The notes: generated by a model not told the origin, from the sequence alone. 64,000 bases of DNA from Algoriphagus antarcticus (GCF_002150685.1 NZ_MSSW01000037.1:1-64000); one strand, 5' to 3'; counted from the stretch's first letter, positions 9,174 through 18,931 are shown. A program made the numbers and translations.

Positions 9174-10034
9174 TTAATAAGTTAAGCTTTTCAGATAAGC
9201 GATGCTTTTTGGCAGATTCTCCAATTCTTCATCACTTTCATCTTCGATAAACATGTGCTTGATTCCAAGCTTATTAGACTCTCGAAGAATACCTGGAATA
9301 TCCAATTCTCCAGTTCCCAAAATCACATCATTCTCAGGGCCTGTGCCTCCCGATAGATTCTTGGGAGCTCCTTTACGCAGGTCTTTCAGGTGTAGAGAAA
9401 CCCAACGCTTACCATATTTCTTTAGCAAAGCCACCGGATCACCTCCACCGAAATGCGTCCACATCACGTCCATTTGGAAGGATACGAACTTTGGATCTGT
9501 ATTTTTCATCATGTAATCGAAGAGCGTGCCTTTTTCATAAGGCTGAAATTCAAAGCCATGGACGTGATACATAAACACAATTCCATTTTCAGCCAGCACT
9601 TTTCCACCTTCGTTAAATGCCTTGATCGCCCGATCTGCATTTTCTTTAGTGAAGTCACCATTGTGTGGCAGCCAAGCCACCATCACATAGTTGGAGCCTA
9701 GTGCTTTCACCCGATCAGCCACCGCTTGAGGATCGGATTCTAGCTGCTCAAAGCTAGTTCCTGTTGATGGAATACTAATTCCTCTGGCTTCGCAAAGCTT
9801 TGTAAACTCTTCAGCGGTCACACCTTTTGGTGCTCCACCTTCTAGTTCTGTGAAACCCATTTCCTGAATAATATCCAGGGTAGATTCCACGCCATTTGCC
9901 CAGTGATTTCGGAATGAATATGCCTGGACTCCAAGAGGAGCTTGCATCAGTGGATCTCCTTCTTTCTGAGCAAAGCTCATTTCTGCCATTCCAAAACACA
10001 GCAGTAGCAACACAATCAATTTGATCTTTTTCAT
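9174..10034 (-). CDS. Secreted sugar phosphate isomerase/epimerase-like TIM-barrel protein
   Basis: The 286-residue protein starts with a lipid-free signal peptide (MKKIKLIVLLLLCFGMAEMSFAQ, cut near 22-23) followed by a xylose-isomerase-like TIM barrel. Typical barrel elements are GVQAYSFRNHW, ELEGGAPKGV, VYMYHVHGFEF-like His region, FQMDVMWTHFGGGDP and the metal-site end MFIEDES. Exported members of this family act on periplasmic sugars, and some are beta-eliminases or epimerases of 3-keto-glycosides. The upstream neighbours are a GMC oxidoreductase and its small subunit, which supports a 3-keto-sugar role. This is inference; the enzyme could act on another polyol. Confidence 0.85.
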   Translation of the reverse strand: MKKIKLIVLLLLCFGMAEMSFAQKEGDPLMQAPLGVQAYSFRNHWANGVESTLDIIQEMGFTELEGGAPKGVTAEEFTKLCEARGISIPSTGTSFEQLESDPQAVADRVKALGSNYVMVAWLPHNGDFTKENADRAIKAFNEGGKVLAENGIVFMYHVHGFEFQPYEKGTLFDYMMKNTDPKFVSFQMDVMWTHFGGGDPVALLKKYGKRWVSLHLKDLRKGAPKNLSGGTGPENDVILGTGELDIPGILRESNKLGIKHMFIEDESDEELENLPKSIAYLKSLTY

Positions 10035-10037
10035 AGG

Positions 10038-10243
10038 TATATTTTTAATTTATATTATCCCTTATTCTCATTTCTACAATCTCTCATTCTCTTTTCTCCA
10101 ATCTTATTCTCAAATTCTCAAATCTCTTATTCTCAAATCTCTCAATCTCATTCTCCATTCTCTCATTCTCCATTCTCTGTTCTCAAATCTCTTGTTCTCA
10201 AATCTCTCAATCTCTCATCCTCCCTCTTTTCATCCCAAATTCT
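10038..10243. repeat. Low-complexity, G-depleted repeat spacer
   Basis: On the plus strand these 206 bases contain only two G residues (10179 and 10194). They are built from degenerate 8-11 base units such as TCTCAAATC, TCTCATTC and TTCTCCA. On the transcribed minus strand the message would be almost free of C and rich in GAGAATGAGA-type units. It fills the spacer between the GMC oxidoreductase stop and the isomerase start and reaches slightly into the oxidoreductase 3' end. No hairpin can form in it. Confidence 0.8.
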
Positions 10244-11927
10244 GACGATTCAATTCCTCCACAGCATGATTTGCAGCACGGGCAGTCAAGGCCATAAAGG
10301 TCAGCGTTGGATTTTGAGTACTCGTACTGGTCATACATGCGCCGTCGGTGACAAAGACATTTTTGCATTCATGAAGCTGGTTGTACTTATTCAAAAGTGA
10401 AGTTTTGGGATCATGTCCCATACGCACGCCTCCCATTTCATGAATATCCGAACCCGGATCAGAATGAGAATCTTCCACTTTGATATTCGTAAAACCGGCT
10501 TTCTCGTACATCATCGTCTGTTGCTCTACGAAGTCAGCCACCATCTTATCATCATTCTCTTTCCACTCTACAGATAGAATGATTTGCGGAATCCCATATT
10601 TGTCCACCTGTTCTGTGCTTAGTCGAATATGGTTATCCTCCACAGGAACTGTCTCCCCTTGCATCCAAGCAGCCATGTGCCAGATCCCATATTTTTGATT
10701 GAGTAGATTGTCTCGAAGCTGATCACCGATCATGCTCGTATCTGAGCCTAATCCTCTTCCTCCAGACATCCCAATAGAATATCCGCGAAGAAAATCGGTG
10801 TCCTGCCGTAACACATTTCGGAATCGCGGTACATAAGCATGTCCGGGATTTCTTCCATCGTTGAATTTGTCCACAAAACCTTCAAAACTCGCATTTCCTT
10901 TTCCCCGGTAATTGTGACATGCCAGGAATTTCCCCATCAGACCATTTTCATTTCCTATTCCTCCGGAAAAAGTGGATGATTTAGAATTGAGTAGAATAGC
11001 ATTACTAGCTATGGTAGAAGCATTTACGAAAATTATTTTTGAATAAAACTCTATCGCTTCTTTGGTGTTCCTATCGATGATTCTCACTCCGGTAGCTTTG
11101 CCTTTGGCATCATCGTAAATAATTGACTCTACCACTGCTTCCGGGCGGACGGTGAGATTACCTGTTTTTTCTGCCCAAGGCAAAGTAGAGGCATTTGCAG
11201 AGAAATAGCCCCCGTAAACGCAACCACGATTGCACATCCCTTGATGCTGGCACTTATTTCTTCCCTGTTGTTTATGGATTTCCTGTGGATCCGTTAGGTG
11301 CGCGCATCGGCCTTGGATCAAATAGCGATTGTCAAAATTCGAAGCCAATTGTTCTTTGTAATAATTCTCAATGCAACTCAACTCAAAACCCGGCATCACT
11401 TCAGAATCGGGTAGCTCAGCGAGTCCATCCTTATTGCCTGCAATTCCAGCGAATTTCTCCACATACGAATACCAAGGTTCCAAGTCTTTGTAGCGAATCG
11501 GCCAATCCACCGCAAAACCATCACGTGCCGGACCTTCGTAATCAAAATCGCTCCATCGCTGTGTGGCTCTTGCCCAAAGCAAAGACTTGCCTCCTACATG
11601 ATATCCACGAAACCAGCGAAATGGCTTTTCCTGAATAATCGGCTGTTCATCATCAGCCAAAGCCCAATGGGCAGTCTCTTCCCTCAACCATTTTCCGCCG
11701 CCCACTCCAGACCTTTTCTCCAAAGGAATTGCACCCCTAAACTCAAATTCATAGGGGGCTTTAGATGCTGTAGGATAATCCTGGATATGTTTGACCATAC
11801 GCCCACGCTCAAGAACGAGGGTTTTTAGGCCTTTTTCGCAAAGTTCTTTGGCAGCCCAGCCGCCGCTGGCCCCAGATCCAATAACAATAGCGTCATAGGT
11901 TCTTTTCTCTTTTGAATCTTGTAACAT
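10230..11927 (-). CDS. GMC-family FAD-dependent oxidoreductase
   Basis: The 565-residue protein has the FAD dinucleotide-binding motif GSGASGG at 17-23, ending in a conserved glutamate (LVLERG). It has the C-terminal GMC substrate/FAD region, including HEMGGVRMG, NVFVTDGACM and NPTLTFMALTARAA. It belongs to the subgroup paired with a gluconate-2-dehydrogenase subunit 3-like small protein, which is encoded 6 bases upstream. Such pairs oxidise sugars or glycosides at the membrane or in the periplasm. It has no signal peptide of its own, and the partner carries a twin-arginine leader, so export as a complex is likely. The substrate is not determined. Confidence 0.92.
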   Translation of the reverse strand: MLQDSKEKRTYDAIVIGSGASGGWAAKELCEKGLKTLVLERGRMVKHIQDYPTASKAPYEFEFRGAIPLEKRSGVGGGKWLREETAHWALADDEQPIIQEKPFRWFRGYHVGGKSLLWARATQRWSDFDYEGPARDGFAVDWPIRYKDLEPWYSYVEKFAGIAGNKDGLAELPDSEVMPGFELSCIENYYKEQLASNFDNRYLIQGRCAHLTDPQEIHKQQGRNKCQHQGMCNRGCVYGGYFSANASTLPWAEKTGNLTVRPEAVVESIIYDDAKGKATGVRIIDRNTKEAIEFYSKIIFVNASTIASNAILLNSKSSTFSGGIGNENGLMGKFLACHNYRGKGNASFEGFVDKFNDGRNPGHAYVPRFRNVLRQDTDFLRGYSIGMSGGRGLGSDTSMIGDQLRDNLLNQKYGIWHMAAWMQGETVPVEDNHIRLSTEQVDKYGIPQIILSVEWKENDDKMVADFVEQQTMMYEKAGFTNIKVEDSHSDPGSDIHEMGGVRMGHDPKTSLLNKYNQLHECKNVFVTDGACMTSTSTQNPTLTFMALTARAANHAVEELNRQNLG

Positions 11928-11933
11928 GGTAGA

Positions 11934-12491
11934 TTAGGTCTGGGCTGGTAAATCGGCACATCCATGGTAATATCCAGGTGCGACTTTGTAATTTCTATAA
12001 TCAACCATGACTTCTTTGACGGTTGTAAAACCGGTAATTGTCTCTCGCTTCATCATGTCAAAAAATTCACGTTCATCTTCATTTTCCGAAGATGACAATC
12101 CAAGTAAAAATTGTTCCCTTATATCTTGTGGAAGTTTATAAAAAAAATTACCCAATTCGTTACCCGCATGAGTATCCAATGCTGCTAGCTGTCGCTTAAT
12201 TTTATCCTGATCTTCCTTTTCGTAACAGTGCTCAAAAAGCTTCATCAGATAAATATCTGTTCCTGTACTTATTGCTCCAATAGGCTTAGCGTCTGAAGTT
12301 GGAGTTTTGGCTGGAAGTCCAGCAGGGATGATTGTATCTGCGATGCTTGTGATAAGCTTCTCTTCTTTTGATGTAAAGAATCCTGTGTGATTTACTCCAT
12401 CAAGCAGCTGCCACTTCCAGTCTGCAAGCGCAAGTCCGGCAATCCCCACGGCAGTGCCGCCGAGGATTTTCAGTGAGTTTCTTCGATTCAT
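11934..12491 (-). CDS. Gluconate 2-dehydrogenase subunit 3-like protein with Tat leader
   Basis: The 185-residue protein begins MNRRNSLKILGG followed by a hydrophobic segment, a twin-arginine-type export signal. The body matches the gluconate 2-dehydrogenase subunit 3 family: EEKLITSIADTIIPA near residue 42 and FFDMMKRETITGF near 143. In known pairs this small subunit escorts the FAD subunit through the Tat pathway. It is first in a four-gene minus-strand operon with the GMC oxidoreductase, isomerase-like and Dabb proteins. Confidence 0.9.
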   Translation of the reverse strand: MNRRNSLKILGGTAVGIAGLALADWKWQLLDGVNHTGFFTSKEEKLITSIADTIIPAGLPAKTPTSDAKPIGAISTGTDIYLMKLFEHCYEKEDQDKIKRQLAALDTHAGNELGNFFYKLPQDIREQFLLGLSSSENEDEREFFDMMKRETITGFTTVKEVMVDYRNYKVAPGYYHGCADLPAQT

Positions 12492-12929
12492 AGGTTTGAT
12501 TGGGTTATTGGAAAGCCAATGTAAGAGTTTATCATTTGATCTAGAAGGCTAATCTTCTAATGGTAAATCAAGTATTTTAGTGGCTTATCAAAATTTCAAC
12601 ACTAAGGAAACATCGATCTTTTAATGGGTTTGGATCACTATGTGTATTTCTAGATCAGAGAAAGTGTGTAGGAATTATCAGAGATCTCATTCAAACCATC
12701 TACTAACTTCAGAGACTAACTCCCGCAAAAAAACAGATCTCAGAAAAATCAAAGCATCGCCTAGAAGCACCTAGAAGATGGCAGTATTCAGACATTCGAT
12801 CCTGTCAGATAAGGCAAGTAAAACAAAGAACTAACCCTTCATCCTATGAAAAAGTAGGCACCAAACATGACTCCTTTTATATTTTGGCCCCATCGGTTAC
12901 TTTGTGGATACTAACCAATGCATGTATAG
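12492..12929. other. Divergent intergenic region
   Basis: This 438-base spacer separates the minus-strand sugar-oxidation operon from the plus-strand protease, so it should carry both promoters. I found no perfect TAnnTTTG box. A short palindrome (TAGAAG, six bases, CTTCTA) lies about 55 bases upstream of the minus-strand start and could be a regulator site. No small gene or RNA is evident. Confidence 0.4.
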
Positions 12930-15374
12930 ATGAAGAAAACCACTACACTATTAACAGTCTTCCTTATGATGCTGAGCATGGCAAGCTTTGCACAGAAGAA
13001 AAATAAAAAAAACGCTAAAGAAGAGGCTGCTGCACTAAGTGAAGCACCTAAACCAATCAAGAAAAGTCCTTTCAAAAAGTATAGTGAAATTGTAACAGGT
13101 GAGGCAATTTCTGATGATGGACTATTTACAGTTCATAAGGTTGGAGATAAAAGTTACTATGAAGTTCCTTTTGATCTTTTGGCAAAAGACATGCTTCTGG
13201 TCAGTCGTATTTCTAAAATAGCCGACGGTCTTGGAGGTGGATATACGACTGCTGGCTCTAAGTCAAATGAACAAGTCGTTCATTGGTCTAGACTTCAAAA
13301 CAGCATCATCCTTCGTTCTATTTCATTTGACAATGTAGCCGCAGATTCTCTGCCTATCTTTTTGTCTGTGGAAGCCAACAACTACAATCCAATTTTGGCT
13401 TCATTCAAAATAGAAGCTTTCAATACGGACTCAACTGCAGCTCTGATAGAAGTAACTGATTTATTTCTGTCAGATATCCCGGCACTTAGTGGCCTTTCCT
13501 CATCGATGAGAAAGGAGTATCAGGTAAGAAATCTGGATAATGATAGAAGTTTCATTACACGAATGGCCAGCTATCCGGAGAATATTGAAGTAAGGCATGA
13601 CATGACCTACAATGCCTCCGCCCCACCTTCCAATTCAAGGTCTGGGACTATTTCCATGGAACTGAGCCAGTCCATGTATTTGCTTCCTGAGCAGCCAATG
13701 CAACCACGATTACATGATCAGCGCGTGGGTTGGTTTACGGTGCGTCAGATTGATTACGGTTCCGAAGCACTGAAATCAGACGAAAAAACTTACATCAGAA
13801 GATGGAGACTGGAGCCCAAAGATCCTGAAGCTTATGCCAGAGGAGAATTGGTGGAGCCAGTAAAACCAATTGTCTATTACTTAGATCCTGCAACTCCGGA
13901 AAAGTGGAGAACCTATTTCCGTCAGGGTATTGAAGATTGGCAAGTCGCTTTTGAAGCGGCAGGTTACAAAAATGCGATCATAGCCAAGGATGCTCCTACT
14001 AAAGAGGAAGATCCCGATTGGAGTGCAGAAGATGCGCGTTATTCTACCGTTCGATATGTAGCGACAACTACCAGAAATGCCATGGGGCCTAGTGTATCAG
14101 ATCCTCGCTCAGGTGAAATTATAGAAAGTGATATTGTTTGGTTTCACAATCATTTGCGCTCGTACAGAAATCGCTACATGCTAGAAACAGGAGCGGCAAA
14201 CCCTTCCGCTAGAACTTTGAACACTCCGGATGAGGAAATAGGTGAAATGATGCGAAGAGTAATTTCTCACGAGATCGGTCATGCTCTTGGATTGCCTCAC
14301 AATATGAAGGCCTCTTATGCCTACCCCACTGATTCTTTGCGTTCAGATACTTTCACACAAAAATGGGGACTTGCAGCGACGATAATGGATTATACCAGAT
14401 ACAACTATGTAGCTCAGCCAGGTGATGAAGGAGTGCGATGGGTGCGGATGCTCGGCCCATATGACAACTATGCGATCAACTGGGGCTATAGATATATCCC
14501 AAATGCAGATTCTCCTGAAGCTGAAAAACCAACTTTGAATAGCTGGATCAGAGAAAAAGCCGGTGATCCAATGTACTTATTTGGAGGAGGCAATTCTTTT
14601 GACCCAAGTTCTCAAACGGAATCTGTGGGCGATGATCCAGTGAAGGCAAGTACTTATGGACTTGCAAACTTGAAAATCGTAGCTCCAAATCTGGCTAAAT
14701 GGACTGCCACAGCTGGCGAAGGCTATGATGATTTGGAGGAATTGTATGGAGAATTGATTGGAGTATGGAGCCGATTTGCAAATCACGTGGTGACCAACAT
14801 CGGCGGAGTTTACGAGGAATACAAAACTACTGACCAACCCGGCGTCACCTATACTCCTACTTCCAAAGTAGAGCAGTTGAAGTCAATGAAGTTTTTGAAT
14901 GAAAATGTATTTACGACTCCAGATTGGTTACTGCAAAAAGAAATATTAGAAAATATCGAACCAAGCGGTGCAGTATCTTCTATTAGTAGTCTTCAGTCAA
15001 GGTTACTTAGCAGTGTGCTTAGAATGGACAGATTGGAGCGATTGATAGACAATGAAGCCTTGAACGGCGCCGAAGCCTATTCTATGATTCAGATGTTAAG
15101 TGACTTGAGAAAAGGTATTTGGTCAGAGCTATCTGGTTCTAAAGACATAGATGCTTTCCGCAGAAATCTTCAGCGTGCGCATGTGGAGCGTCTTGCTTCG
15201 CTAATGACTCAGGATGAAAAAAACCGCTCTGATGTCAGTGCTGCTGTTCGTGCAGAATTGAAAGCTATACAAAGTTCAGCGCGCACAGCTAGCTCAAGGT
15301 ATAGTGCTGGGATTGTTCAAAATCACCTTCGTGATATTGATGCACTTGTGGATTCGTTGCTTGACTCAGAGTAA
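12930..15374 (+). CDS. Secreted zinc-dependent metalloprotease (DUF5117/DUF4953 type)
   Basis: The 814-residue protein has a signal peptide (hydrophobic core about 7-19, ending SMASFAQ) followed by a lysine-rich stretch. The N-terminal half resembles the DUF5118/DUF5117 regions. The catalytic zinc motif HEIGHALGLPHN starts at about residue 447, and the C-terminal part resembles DUF4953. These large gluzincin-like proteins are frequent in Bacteroidota and act outside the cytoplasm, but their substrates are unknown. A strong terminator follows the stop codon, so it is probably a single-gene transcript. Length is typical. Confidence 0.9.
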   Translation: MKKTTTLLTVFLMMLSMASFAQKKNKKNAKEEAAALSEAPKPIKKSPFKKYSEIVTGEAISDDGLFTVHKVGDKSYYEVPFDLLAKDMLLVSRISKIADGLGGGYTTAGSKSNEQVVHWSRLQNSIILRSISFDNVAADSLPIFLSVEANNYNPILASFKIEAFNTDSTAALIEVTDLFLSDIPALSGLSSSMRKEYQVRNLDNDRSFITRMASYPENIEVRHDMTYNASAPPSNSRSGTISMELSQSMYLLPEQPMQPRLHDQRVGWFTVRQIDYGSEALKSDEKTYIRRWRLEPKDPEAYARGELVEPVKPIVYYLDPATPEKWRTYFRQGIEDWQVAFEAAGYKNAIIAKDAPTKEEDPDWSAEDARYSTVRYVATTTRNAMGPSVSDPRSGEIIESDIVWFHNHLRSYRNRYMLETGAANPSARTLNTPDEEIGEMMRRVISHEIGHALGLPHNMKASYAYPTDSLRSDTFTQKWGLAATIMDYTRYNYVAQPGDEGVRWVRMLGPYDNYAINWGYRYIPNADSPEAEKPTLNSWIREKAGDPMYLFGGGNSFDPSSQTESVGDDPVKASTYGLANLKIVAPNLAKWTATAGEGYDDLEELYGELIGVWSRFANHVVTNIGGVYEEYKTTDQPGVTYTPTSKVEQLKSMKFLNENVFTTPDWLLQKEILENIEPSGAVSSISSLQSRLLSSVLRMDRLERLIDNEALNGAEAYSMIQMLSDLRKGIWSELSGSKDIDAFRRNLQRAHVERLASLMTQDEKNRSDVSAAVRAELKAIQSSARTASSRYSAGIVQNHLRDIDALVDSLLDSE

Positions 15375-15380
15375 TTTAAC

Positions 15381-15420
15381 TGTCATTGTCTTTCTCTGGA
15401 AGGGCAATGACATTTTTTTT
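15381..15420 (+). terminator. Terminator of the metalloprotease gene
   Basis: A 14-pair stem allowing G-U pairs (TGTCATTGTCTTTC with GAAGGGCAATGACA) and a four-base loop is followed by eight T residues, 6 bases after the stop codon. Confidence 0.9.
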
Positions 15421-15621
15421 AAACGTTTTTTTTAACTACCAAGAAGACCAAGGTTTAGTAAAGGTCACAGTCCCGGTTACAGACTATCTGATCCTGCCCA
15501 CTGAGACTGATCACTCAAAAAAAATACTTATCCGATTTAGTCTGGGAAGATTGAATTGAAAAATGGCTTCGCTGCATTTTGTCCTTGTCATTCCCGCCTG
15601 ATTTCATAGCAAAGAAGAAAT

Positions 15622-15652
15622 ATATAAAGGACAGCCATTCGACTGTCCCTTT
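15622..15652 (-). terminator. Probable terminator of the M20 amidohydrolase gene
   Basis: Read on the minus strand, AAGGGACAG and CTGTCCTT pair around an 8-base loop and are followed by a T-rich stretch, 13 bases beyond the amidohydrolase stop codon. The rest of 15421-15664 shows no gene. Confidence 0.65.
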
Positions 15653-15664
15653 AGCTTAAAGTTA

Positions 15665-17083
15665 TTATTTGCGGTAATCCAGAGGTGGTTCCCGATCTCC
15701 AGTTAATGCTTCATACTTAAAGTCTTTACCTCTTCTCCTATTCAATTCCTGCAGTGCTTTTCCTGTCACAGAGGGATCTTTGAATATATCCATGGCAGTA
15801 AGCGTAAGCGTCTTCGCCGCTACCATCATACCTTTCTGGCCTATACTAGTTCCTCCTGCGGCTACAGCCTGCCAGGTGTGCGCAGATGTCCCCGGAACCC
15901 ATGTTGCCGCATTCATACCTGCAGTTGGAACCAGCCAACTCACATCCCCAACGTCAGTTGACCCTCCTGTTCCTTTTTCTATGACTTCGAAAGGATCAAT
16001 TTTAGCAGCATCCTCAGGTGATGCATTTATTGAATACGTTTTCATTATTTCCTCAGCAAATTTGCGCTCCTCGGCATTATAATCTACACCTCCTATTTTC
16101 TCTAAATTCTTATACATAATCCTTCCCAGTGTTTCATTTGGAAGCAAATTGTATAGTCCATGGATCACTTCATATTTCATTTCAGTGTTTGTTCCCAAAG
16201 CTGCTCCTTCAGCTGCTTTTACTACTCTTTCGAAAATTGATTTAACGTTAGCGACATCAGGATTTCTCACATAGTAAAATACTTCAGCAAAGGCGGGAAC
16301 TACATTTGGCGCTTCTCCCCCACTTGTAATTACATAATGTATTCGTGTTTCCTGTGGCACATGCTCTCGCATCATGTTGACCATGTAATTCATAGATTCT
16401 ACACCATCAAGTGCAGACCTTCCTCGCTCAGGAGACATCGCTGCGTGCGAAGCTTCTCCATAAAATCTGAATTTCGCAGACTTGTTTGCCAAGGAAGAAG
16501 AGGCACTCGCATCATTTTGACTGGATGGATGCCAGTGTAATACGGCATCTACATCGTCAAGTAATCCAGCTCTAGTCATGTAAACTTTACCTGCACCACC
16601 TTCTTCAGCGGGGGTTCCGTACACTCTTATTGTTCCTTGAGTTCCAGAAGATTCCAGCCACTCTTTTGTGCTAATCCCTGCTGCAACGGATGCTGCACCA
16701 AATAAGTGATGTCCACATGCATGACCTGGACCGCCTTCTATGACAGGATCTTTAAAGGGTACAGCTTTTTGAGAAACTCCCGGTAAGGCATCAAACTCTG
16801 CAAGGATAGCAATGACAGGTTTACCTGAGCCAAACTCTGCGACGAAGGCGGTGGGAATATCTGCCACGCCAGCTTTAATTGAAAATCCTGCATCAGCCAG
16901 TGTTTTTTGCAGTAAGGCAGAGCTTTTATTTTCGAGATATCCGAGCTCTGGATTTGACCAGATTTCTTTTGCGATCGCACCGTAGAAATCGGCTTTTTGA
17001 TCAAGTTCTTGGAGAATTTTTTCCTCCTGAGCATAGGTTGCAAAGGCTATAAAAAACAGGGATAGAAAGTAGAGTTTTTTCAT
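15665..17083 (-). CDS. Secreted M20-family amidohydrolase (AbgB-like)
   Basis: The 472-residue protein has a signal peptide (cut after about residue 18, ATYAQE) and the M20D amidohydrolase pattern: HACGHH at 121-126 supplying zinc ligands, the EEGGAGK metal/catalytic glutamate region near 165, and HWHPSSQND. The best-known relatives are AbgB, which cleaves p-aminobenzoyl-glutamate, and indole-acetyl-amino-acid hydrolases. This protein probably removes an amide-linked group from an amino acid outside the cytoplasm. It is flanked by its own promoter region and terminator, with no operon partner, so the substrate is not suggested by context. Confidence 0.88.
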   Translation of the reverse strand: MKKLYFLSLFFIAFATYAQEEKILQELDQKADFYGAIAKEIWSNPELGYLENKSSALLQKTLADAGFSIKAGVADIPTAFVAEFGSGKPVIAILAEFDALPGVSQKAVPFKDPVIEGGPGHACGHHLFGAASVAAGISTKEWLESSGTQGTIRVYGTPAEEGGAGKVYMTRAGLLDDVDAVLHWHPSSQNDASASSSLANKSAKFRFYGEASHAAMSPERGRSALDGVESMNYMVNMMREHVPQETRIHYVITSGGEAPNVVPAFAEVFYYVRNPDVANVKSIFERVVKAAEGAALGTNTEMKYEVIHGLYNLLPNETLGRIMYKNLEKIGGVDYNAEERKFAEEIMKTYSINASPEDAAKIDPFEVIEKGTGGSTDVGDVSWLVPTAGMNAATWVPGTSAHTWQAVAAGGTSIGQKGMMVAAKTLTLTAMDIFKDPSVTGKALQELNRRRGKDFKYEALTGDREPPLDYRK

Positions 17084-17305
17084 AAACTTGAGATTGTTGG
17101 GTGAAATTTACCTCAAAATACTCAATGAACTATATAATCACCTCCCTTTTAGTACAATTTTAAAACTTCAGGGAACACTGCTTACAACTGGTAGTTAATC
17201 ATGATTTTTTTGAATCTTTTCTCGATTTTCAAAAATAAGTATACCACTGATATTCAACGGATTATTAAAATATGTAAATTTTAATACACCAAACCCATTT
17301 TTAAC

Positions 17306-18298
17306 ATGAAAAAGATTTTTAAAGTATTAGCGTATTTGCTTGGAGTGATTGTGCTGTTGGTCGTAGTTGGAGCTGCATTCGTAAACTTCACATTCCCAAA
17401 AGTCAGTCCAGCACCTGAGTTAACCATTGATCACAGCCCAGATCGTGTGGCAAGAGGAGCATATCTTGCGAATCATGTCACAGTCTGTGTGGATTGTCAC
17501 TCTGTTCGTGATTTCTCCCAGTTTTCAGGTCCCATCACGGAAGGGACGGCTGGATCCGGTGGAGATAGATTTGATCAAAGCATGGGACTCCCAGGAGTTT
17601 TTTATGCCAAAAACATTACTCCCACTGGGATTTCGGATTATACTGACGGAGAACTATTTCGTCTTATAACTACTGGCGTGACCAATGAGGGAAGACCAAT
17701 GTTTCCCTTGATGCCTTACTCCTATTATGGCAAGATGGATCCCGAGGATATTTACGACATTATTTCCTACATCCGTACCCTTCAGCCTATTGACAAGGAA
17801 GTTCCAGATTCCGAACCTGACTTTCCTATCAATATTATCTTAAAAACCATCCCCAAAGATGGCGTACCTGAAAAAAAACCTTCTGAAACTGACCAAGTGG
17901 CTTATGGTAAATACTTGACTAACGCCGCAGCCTGCATGGAATGTCATACGCCTATTGATGCTCAGGGAGCATTGATGCCCGGGAAAGAATTTGAAGGAGG
18001 AAGAGGTTTTACTTTTCCTGATGGCTCAGTGGTTCGTACTGCGAATATTACGCAAGACAAACAATCTGGCATAGGAGCGTGGACAGAGGATATGTTTGTA
18101 GGTAGATTTAAGCAGTACCTTGATTCTGGCTATCACTTACCTAAAATCCAGCCTGGTGAATTCAACAGCGTCATGCCTTGGGTCATGTATGCTGGCATGG
18201 AGGAATCAGATCTCAAAGCTATTTATGCCTATCTGAAAACTATAAGTCCTATTCCAAACCAAGTGGTGAAATTCTCACCTCCAAGTTCTGGAGAGTAA
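17306..18298 (+). CDS. Membrane-anchored dihaem cytochrome c
   Basis: The 330-residue protein has one N-terminal membrane segment (about 7-27) and two c-type haem sites, CVDCH at 61-65 and CMECH at 210-214. Each is followed by a cytochrome c domain that carries candidate methionine ligands. It faces the periplasm and passes electrons between a dehydrogenase and the respiratory chain. Related diheme proteins accompany GMC/gluconate-dehydrogenase systems, and one such system lies 5 kb upstream, but they are not adjacent, so that link is only a suggestion. It is followed by its own terminator. Confidence 0.9.
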   Translation: MKKIFKVLAYLLGVIVLLVVVGAAFVNFTFPKVSPAPELTIDHSPDRVARGAYLANHVTVCVDCHSVRDFSQFSGPITEGTAGSGGDRFDQSMGLPGVFYAKNITPTGISDYTDGELFRLITTGVTNEGRPMFPLMPYSYYGKMDPEDIYDIISYIRTLQPIDKEVPDSEPDFPINIILKTIPKDGVPEKKPSETDQVAYGKYLTNAAACMECHTPIDAQGALMPGKEFEGGRGFTFPDGSVVRTANITQDKQSGIGAWTEDMFVGRFKQYLDSGYHLPKIQPGEFNSVMPWVMYAGMEESDLKAIYAYLKTISPIPNQVVKFSPPSSGE

Positions 18299-18324
18299 TT
18301 TTGAACCAAAACTTTTCTAAAACC

Positions 18325-18360
18325 TACCTTCTCTCTTATCGTAGAGAAGGTATGTTTTTC
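18325..18360 (+). terminator. Terminator of the cytochrome c gene
   Basis: TACCTTCTCT pairs with AGAGAAGGTA around an 8-base loop and is followed by a T-rich tract, 27 bases after the stop codon. Confidence 0.88.
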
Positions 18361-18394
18361 TTTTTCAAATGAAATTCCGAGCTTTGCCCTTCAT

Positions 18395-18778
18395 ATGAAA
18401 GCAATCATTTCAACGTTAATGCTTCTATTTTTTCTGACAGGTCAGATCAATTTGACTTTGGCGGCGCATTACTGTGGAGATGAATTAAAAAGTACTGACG
18501 TCACTATTGCTCCTGAAAGATCAGATTGCTGTGGGGTAGACTTGGTTCAAGTACCAGAAGCAGATTGTTGTTCCGATGTTTATACTTCATCTGATTCTGA
18601 TGATTATTTCGGAAAAACTCAGTTCCAAGTTCAGCTTTCTCCAGAATTTGTATTAGCCTATGTGCTAACTATCGCAAGTATTCAACTGGCAGAAATTCAA
18701 ATTTCCAATCCAGAATATCTTTTCCCAGATCGAACAATACCTGATCTAACTATCCTCCACCAATCCTTTTTGATATAA
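18395..18778 (+). CDS. HYC_CC_PP-type cysteine-rich secreted protein
   Basis: The 127-residue protein has a signal peptide and, directly after it, the motif HYCGDE, then a CC pair in SDCCGVD, a second CC in ADCCSD, and the C-terminal RTIPDLTILHQSFLI. This matches the small Bacteroidota family named for its HYC, CC and PP motifs, although the usual PP is only partly kept here. Members sit beside TonB receptors and HMA proteins and are thought to bind metal, probably copper. The same arrangement follows here. The function is inferred from the conserved cysteines, the histidine and the neighbours. Confidence 0.82.
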   Translation: MKAIISTLMLLFFLTGQINLTLAAHYCGDELKSTDVTIAPERSDCCGVDLVQVPEADCCSDVYTSSDSDDYFGKTQFQVQLSPEFVLAYVLTIASIQLAEIQISNPEYLFPDRTIPDLTILHQSFLI

Positions 18779-18931
18779 GAACTGCTTTATTTTTATTCGC
18801 TTTAGGCGAACTGTAATCTAGTAACACACAAGCAATTCTTCATGAAATAAGCCTAAACTTAGGGTTCCCCTGTTTCAAACAAGGTAAGTTTATTGCGAAT
18901 TCCATGTGATACGAGAGATAATCTTAAATAC

